Positions 7,137 through 13,157 of a DNA stretch of 13,157 nt are shown here, piece by piece. Position 1 is the stretch's first letter. The number at the start of each line of letters is the position of its first letter. This stretch comes from Candidatus Latescibacterota bacterium (GTDB lineage Bacteria; Latescibacterota; UBA2968; UBA8231). Position numbers and translations under genes: made by a program. Location of the stretch: assembly GCA_003529325.1 (NCBI GenBank), contig DPVW01000197.1, forward strand, positions 1 through 13,157. Direction: 5' to 3'. A model generated the notes under the pieces. That model saw nothing but the letters and a program-made list of their open reading frames with translations. It made no database searches and was not told where the DNA came from.

Positions 7137-7435
7137 GAGTGTCGCTGGGCGCGCCAGCTGGCGGTCCAGTATTCGCCCAGGTCGACTTGCCCTGTCATGG
7201 TATCGCTGTCGACACGGCCTTGAAATGTGTAACCCGCACCACAGGCTTGGTAGTGCACGCCGGTGCGCAGGTCTAGGGTGCCATCGTCACTGACGCTACC
7301 GGTGATGTCCTGTTCGCCATACTGACTGCGGTAACGACCTCGCACTTCGGTGCCGTCCTGTTCCAACTGCAACGAATGCGAGGCGACACCGACTAGAAAC
7401 TTCAGCTCGAGTTGCCACTCTCCACTCAGATTCAT
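7133..7435 (-). CDS. small beta-rich protein associated with SelA-like PLP enzymes
   Basis: A 100-residue protein with no signal peptide or membrane segment. It is built from alternating short strands with turn glycines: LSGEWQLEL (3-11), HSLQLEQDGTEVRGRY (20-35), ITGSVSDDGTLDLR (44-57), YTFQGRVDSDTMTGQVDLGEYW (69-90). The pattern suggests a small beta barrel, lipocalin- or streptavidin-like in spirit. I recall a similar domain occurring beside or fused to SelA-like ammonia-lyase proteins, which fits its place as last gene of this operon, 19 nt after the SelA-like gene. The function is unknown; a binding or accessory role is inferred. I chose the ATG at 7435 because AAGGA sits 7 nt upstream; an ATG at 7453 has no good ribosome site. 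Its stop codon overlaps that of the convergent IMP cyclohydrolase gene. Confidence 0.75.
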   Translation of the reverse strand: MNLSGEWQLELKFLVGVASHSLQLEQDGTEVRGRYRSQYGEQDITGSVSDDGTLDLRTGVHYQACGAGYTFQGRVDSDTMTGQVDLGEYWTASWRAQRHS

Positions 7436-7454
7436 CTCTTGTTCCTTACCCATC

Positions 7455-8558
7455 CTACTTGTGGTTTGTCAGAATTTCGCGCAGACGTGGCGCCACGGTC
7501 TGTTCCTCACCCTCTTCCATCATATATGGATTGACGGAGATGCTGTTGTCGCCGTGAAAGACCTCGATACGGGGCTCGCCCTGTGACAGCCCGGCAGCGA
7601 CACCGGCGCCGTCGATTCCAAGGCGGTCCGCACTCCACTCGATTCCGAGTACGGGGGCAACATTGGAACGCCCTGGTTGACGGATCTCGAGGGCAACCGA
7701 ATCGAGATCCTTCACCGCATCACCGATAAACTCCAGGCGGCGCTCCCACTCCTTCCACTCCGCTTCGTGGTCCCGTCGAACCCACATTTCCACGGCGGCC
7801 AACTGGCCCATCACCTCCTCTTTGCTGGCTTTCATGGGTCGCGCCAGCGCATGGTGTGGGGCGCCGTTGAGGAAGGCCGCTTGTAGCAGACTTTTGTTGC
7901 CGAGAACCAATCCCGAGGACTGTGGCCCGCGAAGACACTTGCCACCACTGTAGCCCACGGCACTGACACCATCGGCCAGATAGGGATTGGGCACGTCCGG
8001 TCGTTCGGCAGCAGCATCGACGAAAGAGGGAATCCCGTGGGCATTGCCGAGGCTGGCCATGTCGGCGATTGAGATCTCGCCCCGTTCGGCGGCGTCGCCA
8101 AACATCAGCAACATGGCGGTATTCTCGCCGACTGCCGCGGTCAACTCCTCCATGCTCTCTACTTCGACGAGGCGCACGCCCACCATACGCACGGCGTGGT
8201 CGTAGGTGTGGCGGTGTCGTTTCTGCACGATGACCTCATTCTTCATCCCCGTCGTGTCGGGGAGACGGATCATCTTCTCCGGGTCGGAACCGGCGACGCA
8301 GGCGGCTGTGATCTGACACAATGCGGCAGCACAACCATTGGTGACCAGGCCCCATTCGCAGTCCATCAACTCCGCGATCCGCGCGCCTACCGCCTCGGCG
8401 AGTTCATCGAGGTGGATATATCGTTTGGACGCCTCCACCATCGCCGCCCTTGCTTCAGGCAACATGACGGAGCCACTGATGATCGTATAGGTCCCCTTGC
8501 AATTGATCAGCGTCCGCAGCCCGATCTTTTCGTACGTCGGAAAATCCAACTCGCTCAT
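7455..8558 (-). CDS. SelA-like PLP-dependent enzyme (D-glucosaminate-6-phosphate ammonia-lyase type)
   Basis: A 367-residue fold-type I PLP enzyme of the SelA/DgaE-like group, cytoplasmic. The probable Schiff-base lysine is Lys207 in YSGGKCLRGPQSSG (203-216), with the cofactor aspartate Asp181 in FVDAAAE. GTYTIISGSVMLPEA (22-36), TNGCAAAL (73-80), RHRHTYDHAVR (114-124) and ARPMKASKEEVMG (239-251) match the group. True selenocysteine synthase is about 460 residues with an extra N-terminal domain, so I think this is a catabolic ammonia-lyase or related enzyme; the substrate is undetermined, and no Sec tRNA or selB is seen. The ATG at 8558 has GAGGAGA just upstream; the open frame reaches 8723 but that part overlaps the upstream aminotransferase gene. 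It lies 26 nt after that gene and 19 nt before the small beta-rich protein gene. Confidence 0.88.
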   Translation of the reverse strand: MSELDFPTYEKIGLRTLINCKGTYTIISGSVMLPEARAAMVEASKRYIHLDELAEAVGARIAELMDCEWGLVTNGCAAALCQITAACVAGSDPEKMIRLPDTTGMKNEVIVQKRHRHTYDHAVRMVGVRLVEVESMEELTAAVGENTAMLLMFGDAAERGEISIADMASLGNAHGIPSFVDAAAERPDVPNPYLADGVSAVGYSGGKCLRGPQSSGLVLGNKSLLQAAFLNGAPHHALARPMKASKEEVMGQLAAVEMWVRRDHEAEWKEWERRLEFIGDAVKDLDSVALEIRQPGRSNVAPVLGIEWSADRLGIDGAGVAAGLSQGEPRIEVFHGDNSISVNPYMMEEGEEQTVAPRLREILTNHK

Positions 8559-8584
8559 CTTGTCTCCTCGGAGTGATTTTCGGC

Positions 8585-9805
8585 TTACAGCACGTCCTGG
8601 GCGTAGTCTGCCAGGTGGGTCTCTAACGCCACCATGCCGGCACTGGGGTCCACGTCCACCCCCTGCCGCGCGAAGGAGACACCGAGAGCGTGAAGTGTGC
8701 GGAACAGATTTGGTGCCCGGCACTGCTCCCCCATCTGGCCGATGCGCACAGCGCTGATACCGAAAGAGTCTGCGATGAGCACCTTGAAGCGATCGGTCAT
8801 GTATTTGCGCGCCCGCGCATCATCGATCCCCTCGGGGACCTCGATACTGAGCACGGAGTTCAGGCGATACGCAGGGGGAGCATAGAGTCTGAGACCCATC
8901 GCCTCCACCCCCTTCTGCAAGGACAGGGAACTATGCAGGTGCCGCTTGAAGCGCAATTCCAGGGTCTCCTCGATAATCAATCGCAGCGCTTCGTGCAGGG
9001 CGAGCAGGGCTGGCACCGGGGCGGTGTAGTGGTACTGGTGGCCGCCCCAGAACTTTTCGGCCCGTAGCACGTCGAGACACCAGTGCGGCCGCAGCGCAGT
9101 ACGTTGTGCCGCCACCTCCCAGGCACGATCTGAGAACGAGATCAGCGATACCCCTGGCAAGGAGGACAGGCCCTTCTGACTTCCCGTGACGACGACGTCG
9201 ATCCCCCATTCGTCTTTCTTCAGTGGCATGGTACTCAGTGTGCAAACCGCATCGACGACGCTCAGCGCCCCGTGGTCGTTGGCGAGTTGCACGATCTCGG
9301 CCAGATCACTGGTGTAGACGCCGGAGGAAGTCTCTCCCTGTACCATGGTGATGACATCATAACTGGCCGCCTTCAGCGCGGCTGCGACAAGGGGTGCCGA
9401 TACGGGACGCCCATCCGGATCCTCAAGGATGGTGACATCCGCCCCCACACCTTCCGCCATCTCGGCAAAACGACCACTGAACAGTCCATTGCGCAACACC
9501 AGAACCCGGCGTCCCGGCCACAGCAGATTGCTGACGGCCATTTCCATGGCCGCCGACGCAGGCCCGGAAACGCCGTAGATCCTATCGTCCGTCGTCTGAA
9601 ATACGTAGCGCGACATCTCACGGATATGCCGCACCACCATCGCCATCGTCTCACCCACGTGGTTGATGACGAGACTGCCCGCGTGCGCCACCTCAGCCGG
9701 CACTGGCACGGGGCCGGCGGTCATGAGCAACAGCGGTTCTGCAGGCAGAACCTGGTTGAGTGGTGGGGGTTGTGGGCGCTTGATGTTGCCGTCTACAGGT
9801 ATCAC
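8585..9805 (-). CDS. class V aminotransferase (alanine/serine-glyoxylate or 2-aminoethylphosphonate type)
   Basis: A 406-residue fold-type I PLP enzyme resembling alanine-glyoxylate, serine-glyoxylate, ureidoglycine-glyoxylate and aminoethylphosphonate-pyruvate aminotransferases. Motifs: LMTAGPVPVP (27-36), NHVGETM (48-54), GVSGPASAAMEMA (78-90), QGETSSGV (156-163), Asp185 (SVVDAVCTL), catalytic Lys211 (TGSQKGLSSLPG), YHYTAPV (258-264), and the probable carboxylate-binding Arg354 in RIGQMG. The start is a GTG whose last bases form the TGA stop of the upstream SIS gene (GTGA), which predicts translational coupling; an AGAAGG sits ahead of it. The N-terminal 20 residues are Pro-rich and not conserved. 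Sequence alone does not settle the amino donor; its neighbours do not include phosphonate or ureide genes. Glyoxylate or pyruvate as acceptor is likely from the family. Confidence 0.9.
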   Translation of the reverse strand: MIPVDGNIKRPQPPPLNQVLPAEPLLLMTAGPVPVPAEVAHAGSLVINHVGETMAMVVRHIREMSRYVFQTTDDRIYGVSGPASAAMEMAVSNLLWPGRRVLVLRNGLFSGRFAEMAEGVGADVTILEDPDGRPVSAPLVAAALKAASYDVITMVQGETSSGVYTSDLAEIVQLANDHGALSVVDAVCTLSTMPLKKDEWGIDVVVTGSQKGLSSLPGVSLISFSDRAWEVAAQRTALRPHWCLDVLRAEKFWGGHQYHYTAPVPALLALHEALRLIIEETLELRFKRHLHSSLSLQKGVEAMGLRLYAPPAYRLNSVLSIEVPEGIDDARARKYMTDRFKVLIADSFGISAVRIGQMGEQCRAPNLFRTLHALGVSFARQGVDVDPSAGMVALETHLADYAQDVL

Positions 9806-10368
9806 GCCTCGCCTTCTTCTTCCATGAAGTAATAGCAGACCAGGTGCATCAGGATCGTGTGCACATCTTCGACACGGCCCATGTGGTGGCTGTCGGCGAT
9901 GATGGCCAGATCGGCGGCGCCAGCGAGTTTGCCCCCACCGAACCCCGTCCAGCCGATGACCTCCATGCCGATCTCCTTGGCGACACCTACAGCTTCGATG
10001 ATGTTGGCGCTGTTGCCGGAGCCGGAAATGGCGAGCAGCAGATCGCCTGACTGCCCGAGATTGCGCAGTTGCTCAGAAAAGATCACCTCGTAACCAACGT
10101 CATTGGCCAGAGCCGTTATCCATGGAATATTGTCGGTCAGCGCGATGACGCGGAATCGCGGCCCCTGCCGCCCATAACTTGCCCCTTTGCCCAGATCGTT
10201 GGCCAGGTGACTCGCCGTGGCTGCACTACCCCCATTGCCACAAAGGAATAGCTGACCACCACGCTCCCGGACAGCGGCGACCCTGTCCCGCACAGCTTTG
10301 ATCTGTGCCGGATCCAGCGCGTCGAGCGTCGTCTTCAGATCCGTCAGGTATTGTTGGATATGCTGCAT
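9802..10368 (-). CDS. SIS-domain sugar-phosphate isomerase, GmhA-like
   Basis: A 188-residue single SIS domain close in length to phosphoheptose isomerase GmhA (about 190), which converts sedoheptulose 7-phosphate to glycero-manno-heptose 7-phosphate for LPS core synthesis. Phosphate-binding motifs are CGNGGSA (43-49) and SGSGNS (115-120); the C-terminal EDVHTILMHL (167-176) retains the His of the family (E. coli EIHIKVIH). However, the E. coli MHFAEEL segment carrying the catalytic glutamate reads SHLANDL here (53-59), with Asn-Asp instead of Glu-Glu, so heptose isomerase activity is not assured. No other heptose genes are nearby. The ATG has GGAGAG only 2 nt ahead. The gene overlaps the end of the lipoamide dehydrogenase gene by 25 nt and the next aminotransferase start by 4 nt, so it is firmly within the operon. 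Confidence 0.85.
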   Translation of the reverse strand: MQHIQQYLTDLKTTLDALDPAQIKAVRDRVAAVRERGGQLFLCGNGGSAATASHLANDLGKGASYGRQGPRFRVIALTDNIPWITALANDVGYEVIFSEQLRNLGQSGDLLLAISGSGNSANIIEAVGVAKEIGMEVIGWTGFGGGKLAGAADLAIIADSHHMGRVEDVHTILMHLVCYYFMEEEGEA

Positions 10369-11804
10369 ATCTCTCCGTGTGTATTGATCGACTCGCCAAA
10401 AGCGGCAGCCGCTGCTTCCATCACCCCTTCCGACAGTGTCGGATGGGCGTGTACCGTGTGCGCCAACTCTTCCCAGGTGGCCTCCAAAGTGATAGCCAAC
10501 CCGACCTCACCAATCAGCTCCGTCGCCTCAGGCCCGATGATGGCGGCGCCGAGAATGTCACCGTAACGGGCGCCGAAAACGAGCTTGATCAGGCCACCGC
10601 GCTCCACATCGCCGGAGGCCCGCGCCCGGCCACTCGCCGCCAGGGGAAACCGCCCCACCTTCACCTTGAGTCCCTGCGCCTTTGCGGCGGCCTCGGTAAG
10701 GCCGATGCTGGCCACTTGCGGATGACTGTAGGTACAACTGGGGATATTCGCATCGAGCGGTCGGGTCCGCCGGCCCGCCATGAATTCCACTGCGGCAATG
10801 CCTTCGGCGGCAGCGGCATGTGCCAGCTGCGGTGGTCCGATCAGGTCACCGATGGCATAAACATTGGGCAGCTTGGTTGCATAGCGACCATCCACTGACA
10901 GGGCGCCACGCACCGCGCGCAGTCCCAGCGCCTCGAGACCGAGGTCTTCCGTATTGCCCGTGATACCCACCGCCATGAGCACTCTTTCGGCCTTCAACTC
11001 GAGCTCACCACCGTCAGCTCGCAACTGCACTGTCGCCGTTTTCCGCCGAGGTCCGGTCTCCACACCCATCACCTGGACGCCGGTGTGCACGGTGACACCG
11101 TCGCGCTCGAGGGCTACCCGAAGAAGCTGCGCCACCTCCGGATCTTCCCGCGGCAGGACCTGATCTTCCGCCTCCAGCAATGCGACAGACGTACCGAAAG
11201 CACTGTAGAACGAGGCAAATTCAACGCCGATCGCCCCCGCCCCAATGATGACAAGACTTTGCGGGCGTGTGCTCAGCGCCATCCCCTCCCGGCTGCTGAT
11301 CACACGCTCCCCATCGATATCAATACCGGGCAGAGATCGCGGTCGGCCGCCGGTAGCCAACAGCACGTGTCGGCACTGCAGCGTCTGTGGTTGGCCTCCG
11401 CCTGCGGGACGTACCTCCACCGCTCGTGACGGTGTCAGACGCCCGCGCCCGTGCACGACTCTGATTCGATTCTTCTTCATCAGACCGGCGACACCCGTCG
11501 CCAACTCCCCCGCAACCCGCCGACTGCGCGCGATGACGGCGTCCCAGTCGTAGCTCACCTCTCCGTCCACGCGCAGGCCGAACTCGTCGGCGCGCTGCAG
11601 CAGTCGCAAGACCTCCGCCTGACGCAGCAGCGCCTTGGTCGGAATACACCCCCAGTTGAGACAGACCCCCCCGAGATTGGGCTCCGCCTCCACAAGGGTG
11701 ACCTGCATCTTCAGTTGGGCGGCACGAATCGCCGCCGAATATCCGCCGGGACCACCTCCAATCACGACCAGGTCGCGCGGATCTTCACTCTTGGATTCAC
11801 TCAC
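10344..11804 (-). CDS. lpdA: dihydrolipoamide dehydrogenase (E3)
   Basis: A 486-residue FAD- and NAD-binding disulfide reductase, which reoxidises dihydrolipoyl groups of the pyruvate, 2-oxoglutarate or branched-chain dehydrogenases or of the glycine cleavage system. Motifs: FAD loop VVIGGGPGGYSAA (13-25), redox disulfide Cys48-Cys53 (GGVCLNWGCIPTKALL), NAD loop IGAGAIGVEFASF (187-199), second FAD motif YAIGDLIG (316-323), and the catalytic His454-Glu459 dyad of the partner subunit (HPTLSE). Length is as expected. It heads a five-gene minus-strand operon with no E1, E2 or gcv gene, so its partner complex lies elsewhere or it serves something else. The start is a GTG at 11804 with only a weak ribosome site. 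The C-terminus runs about 16 residues past the FGESI segment, an end that overlaps the next gene. Confidence 0.94.
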   Translation of the reverse strand: MSESKSEDPRDLVVIGGGPGGYSAAIRAAQLKMQVTLVEAEPNLGGVCLNWGCIPTKALLRQAEVLRLLQRADEFGLRVDGEVSYDWDAVIARSRRVAGELATGVAGLMKKNRIRVVHGRGRLTPSRAVEVRPAGGGQPQTLQCRHVLLATGGRPRSLPGIDIDGERVISSREGMALSTRPQSLVIIGAGAIGVEFASFYSAFGTSVALLEAEDQVLPREDPEVAQLLRVALERDGVTVHTGVQVMGVETGPRRKTATVQLRADGGELELKAERVLMAVGITGNTEDLGLEALGLRAVRGALSVDGRYATKLPNVYAIGDLIGPPQLAHAAAAEGIAAVEFMAGRRTRPLDANIPSCTYSHPQVASIGLTEAAAKAQGLKVKVGRFPLAASGRARASGDVERGGLIKLVFGARYGDILGAAIIGPEATELIGEVGLAITLEATWEELAHTVHAHPTLSEGVMEAAAAAFGESINTHGEICSISNNT

Positions 11805-11818
11805 TCAGCCGTCCATCT

Positions 11819-11846
11819 TTGACGAGATTCTGACAAACCGTATAAT
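11819..11846 (+). promoter_or_regulatory. sigma70-type promoter for rnhA
   Basis: TTGACG (11819-11824) and a consensus TATAAT (11841-11846) are separated by 16 bp, the clearest housekeeping promoter in the window. Transcription would start near 11853 and give a leader of about 30 nt before the GTG at 11883. It lies in the 78-bp gap between lpdA and rnhA; its -35 begins only 15 bp upstream of the lpdA start, so transcription from it could interfere with the divergent operon's promoter. Confidence 0.7.
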
Positions 11847-11882
11847 GTAATTCCCCCTCCGCACAGCACCAATATCCCACCT

Positions 11883-12377
11883 GTGAGAACTTTTGTGACT
11901 GCCACAAGTGACGCGCAAGAAGATGCCCTTGTGATTTACAGTGACGGCGCCTGCTCCGGAAACCCCGGTCCCGGCGGCTGGGCGACACGCATGCGATATC
12001 CCGATGGTCGGGTGCGTGAACTCGGTGGTCCCGTAGCCGATACCACCAACAATCGCATGGAGATCCTCTCCGCCATGGAAGGTCTCAAGGCAGCCACTGC
12101 CGAAGGATTCGAAGGCCGGATCGTGATGGTCACCGACAGCGAGTATCTGCGCAAGGGGATCACGGAATGGATCCACAACTGGAAGCGCCGGGGCTGGATG
12201 ACGGCCGCCAAGAAACCGGTCCTCAATCAGGACTTGTGGCGCGAATTGGATGAGATCAACAACCGGTCTGTCGAGTGGCGCTACACCAAGGGCCATGCGG
12301 GAAATCCCGACAATGAACGCTGCGACGAACTGGCGCACGGTTTCTCGCAAGGTCACGAGATGGAGCTGCAGCACTAG
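11883..12377 (+). CDS. rnhA: ribonuclease HI
   Basis: RNase HI cuts the RNA strand of RNA-DNA hybrids, removing R-loops and primers. The 164-residue product (E. coli 155) carries the full metal-binding set, counted from the first GTG: Asp21 (YSDGACSGNPGPGG), Glu60 (TNNRMEIL), Asp85 (VTDSEYL) and Asp148 (NERCDELA), plus the catalytic-loop His138 (YTKGHAGNPDNERCDELA) and the basic handle WKRRGW (100-105). The start is uncertain: GTG at 11883 and GTG at 11895 both precede the fold, and neither has a real Shine-Dalgarno sequence; only about 15 non-conserved N-terminal residues are affected. A good promoter lies about 40-60 bp upstream. The stop shares CTAG with the convergent ElyC-like gene. Confidence 0.95.
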   Translation: MRTFVTATSDAQEDALVIYSDGACSGNPGPGGWATRMRYPDGRVRELGGPVADTTNNRMEILSAMEGLKAATAEGFEGRIVMVTDSEYLRKGITEWIHNWKRRGWMTAAKKPVLNQDLWRELDEINNRSVEWRYTKGHAGNPDNERCDELAHGFSQGHEMELQH

Positions 12378-13150
12378 AGATAATCACGCAGCCAGTAAAC
12401 GAAAATCCCCACGTACTCCTTCGTCGCCCGGTGTGAGGAGAGCAGTGCTTTGACATCCGGCATGAAGCGCATGGGCGACAGTGGCTTGTCGACGACGGAA
12501 AAATCCGTCGGCGCAGCGATGACATCCAACCCCTGATGCTCGAAGATGCCGACGCTGCGACGCATATGGGATGCCGAGGTCACCAGCAGAACTCGATGCC
12601 AACCCCTGGCGCGTAGGAGACGTGCGGTGAACAGGCCATTTTCGTACGTATTGCGCGAGTCGACCTCCAACAGCAACTGCTCCGGGAGGATGCCGTATTC
12701 GCCGGCCAACGCTGCCAGGCGCTCTGCCTCCGATACCTCCGAACCAGTCAGATAACTGATCACGCCGCCACTGAGAACAAGATTGGGGGCTCGCCCCGAG
12801 CGCAGCAGGCGCATGCCATGTAGCAGACGGTCAAAGGCGCCGCCAACATCGACCTGCAGACGCGGCGGCAATGGCGGCGACGTCGTACCACCCAGCACGA
12901 CGATGGCATCGACCACGGGGTAACTGTCGACGGGTGCCGGGGCATAGTCATTTTCCAGCGAGCCGAGCAGCCAATCACCCACGAAGGCATTGCTGAACAG
13001 GATCACAACCACGATGCCGCCGTGAATGCACCGTCGTCCGGTCCGACGCCGTCCTCGATAGTGGAGCACACCCCCGACGACCCACAACGTCACCGCCCAT
13101 CCGAGGGGGTAGACGAGGGGCGCGAGCAGTTTCGACAGGAAGATGAACAC
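12374..13150 (-). CDS. ElyC/YdcF-type DUF218 inner-membrane protein
   Basis: A 258-residue protein matching E. coli ElyC (259 residues) in length and layout: two N-terminal membrane helices (about 8-29 and 44-62) joined by a short basic loop (RGRRRTGRR), then a DUF218 domain. Domain motifs are VDAIVVLGG (80-88), NLVLSGG (123-129), SEAERLAALAGEYGI (140-154), DSRNTYENG (164-172) and LLVTSASHMRRS (188-199). ElyC is tied to envelope integrity and lipid-carrier-linked sugar metabolism; the biochemical reaction is not established, and assignment among ElyC, SanA and YdcF relies on the two-helix layout. The GTG at 13150 lines up with the ElyC N-terminus, but only 7 bases remain in the window and the frame is still open, so an upstream start is possible. 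It converges on rnhA and shares its CTAG stop. Confidence 0.88.
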   Translation of the reverse strand: MFIFLSKLLAPLVYPLGWAVTLWVVGGVLHYRGRRRTGRRCIHGGIVVVILFSNAFVGDWLLGSLENDYAPAPVDSYPVVDAIVVLGGTTSPPLPPRLQVDVGGAFDRLLHGMRLLRSGRAPNLVLSGGVISYLTGSEVSEAERLAALAGEYGILPEQLLLEVDSRNTYENGLFTARLLRARGWHRVLLVTSASHMRRSVGIFEHQGLDVIAAPTDFSVVDKPLSPMRFMPDVKALLSSHRATKEYVGIFVYWLRDYL

Positions 13151-13157
13151 GGAGGGT

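Noticed and set aside
7455..8558. True selenocysteine synthase (SelA)
   Set aside because: Too short by about 90 residues, carries SGGK where SelA normally has SGDK, and no tRNA-Sec, selB or selD is seen in the window.
9272..10898. Plus-strand open frames of 186 and 197 codons opposite the aminotransferase, SIS and lpdA genes
   Set aside because: His- and Arg-rich translations with no domain, fully inside three convincing genes on the other strand.

Overview
The window is compact, GC-rich bacterial chromosome: twelve protein genes cover nearly all of it, coding in both directions with very short gaps. I found no rRNA, tRNA, insertion sequence, CRISPR array, integrase or phage gene. Several protein types here (a xylose-isomerase-like TIM barrel beside an uncharacterised 400-residue protein, a SelA-like PLP enzyme with a small beta-rich partner, a PurH reduced to its IMP cyclohydrolase half, a CCA-adding enzyme with a C-terminal HD domain) bring to mind uncultivated or Planctomycetes/Latescibacterota/Poribacteria-like lineages. 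That placement is an impression from memory and is low confidence.

Layout. (1) Minus-strand cluster 84-3059: fdhD (sulfurtransferase for formate dehydrogenase maturation), then a sugar-isomerase-like TIM-barrel protein, then a conserved protein of unknown function, with gaps of 4 and 17 nt. (2) A divergent control region at 3060-3176 with two perfect inverted repeats and a five-codon mini-ORF behind a strong Shine-Dalgarno sequence. (3) Plus-strand 3177-5090: a fusion of homocysteine S-methyltransferase and methylenetetrahydrofolate reductase. (4) Minus-strand CCA-adding tRNA nucleotidyltransferase (5099-6478), divergent from a stand-alone IMP cyclohydrolase (6519-7136). (5) A tightly packed five-gene minus-strand operon, read from 11804 down to 7133: dihydrolipoamide dehydrogenase, GmhA-like SIS isomerase, class V aminotransferase, SelA-like PLP enzyme, small beta-rich protein. 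(6) Plus-strand rnhA with a good sigma70-type promoter, convergent with a minus-strand ElyC/DUF218 envelope protein at the right edge.

How the genes may work together. Several gene products touch one-carbon metabolism: FdhD serves formate dehydrogenase, the fusion protein reduces methylene-THF and methylates homocysteine, IMP cyclohydrolase acts just after a formyl-THF step, and a lipoamide dehydrogenase plus a glyoxylate-type aminotransferase could feed glycine cleavage. This is suggestive only. The most distinctive units are the five-gene operon, whose two PLP enzymes of different folds plus an SIS sugar-phosphate isomerase suggest an amino-sugar or amino-acid catabolic route I cannot name, and the fdhD/TIM-barrel/unknown cluster. 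Two convergent gene pairs each end on a shared CTAG that supplies both stop codons.
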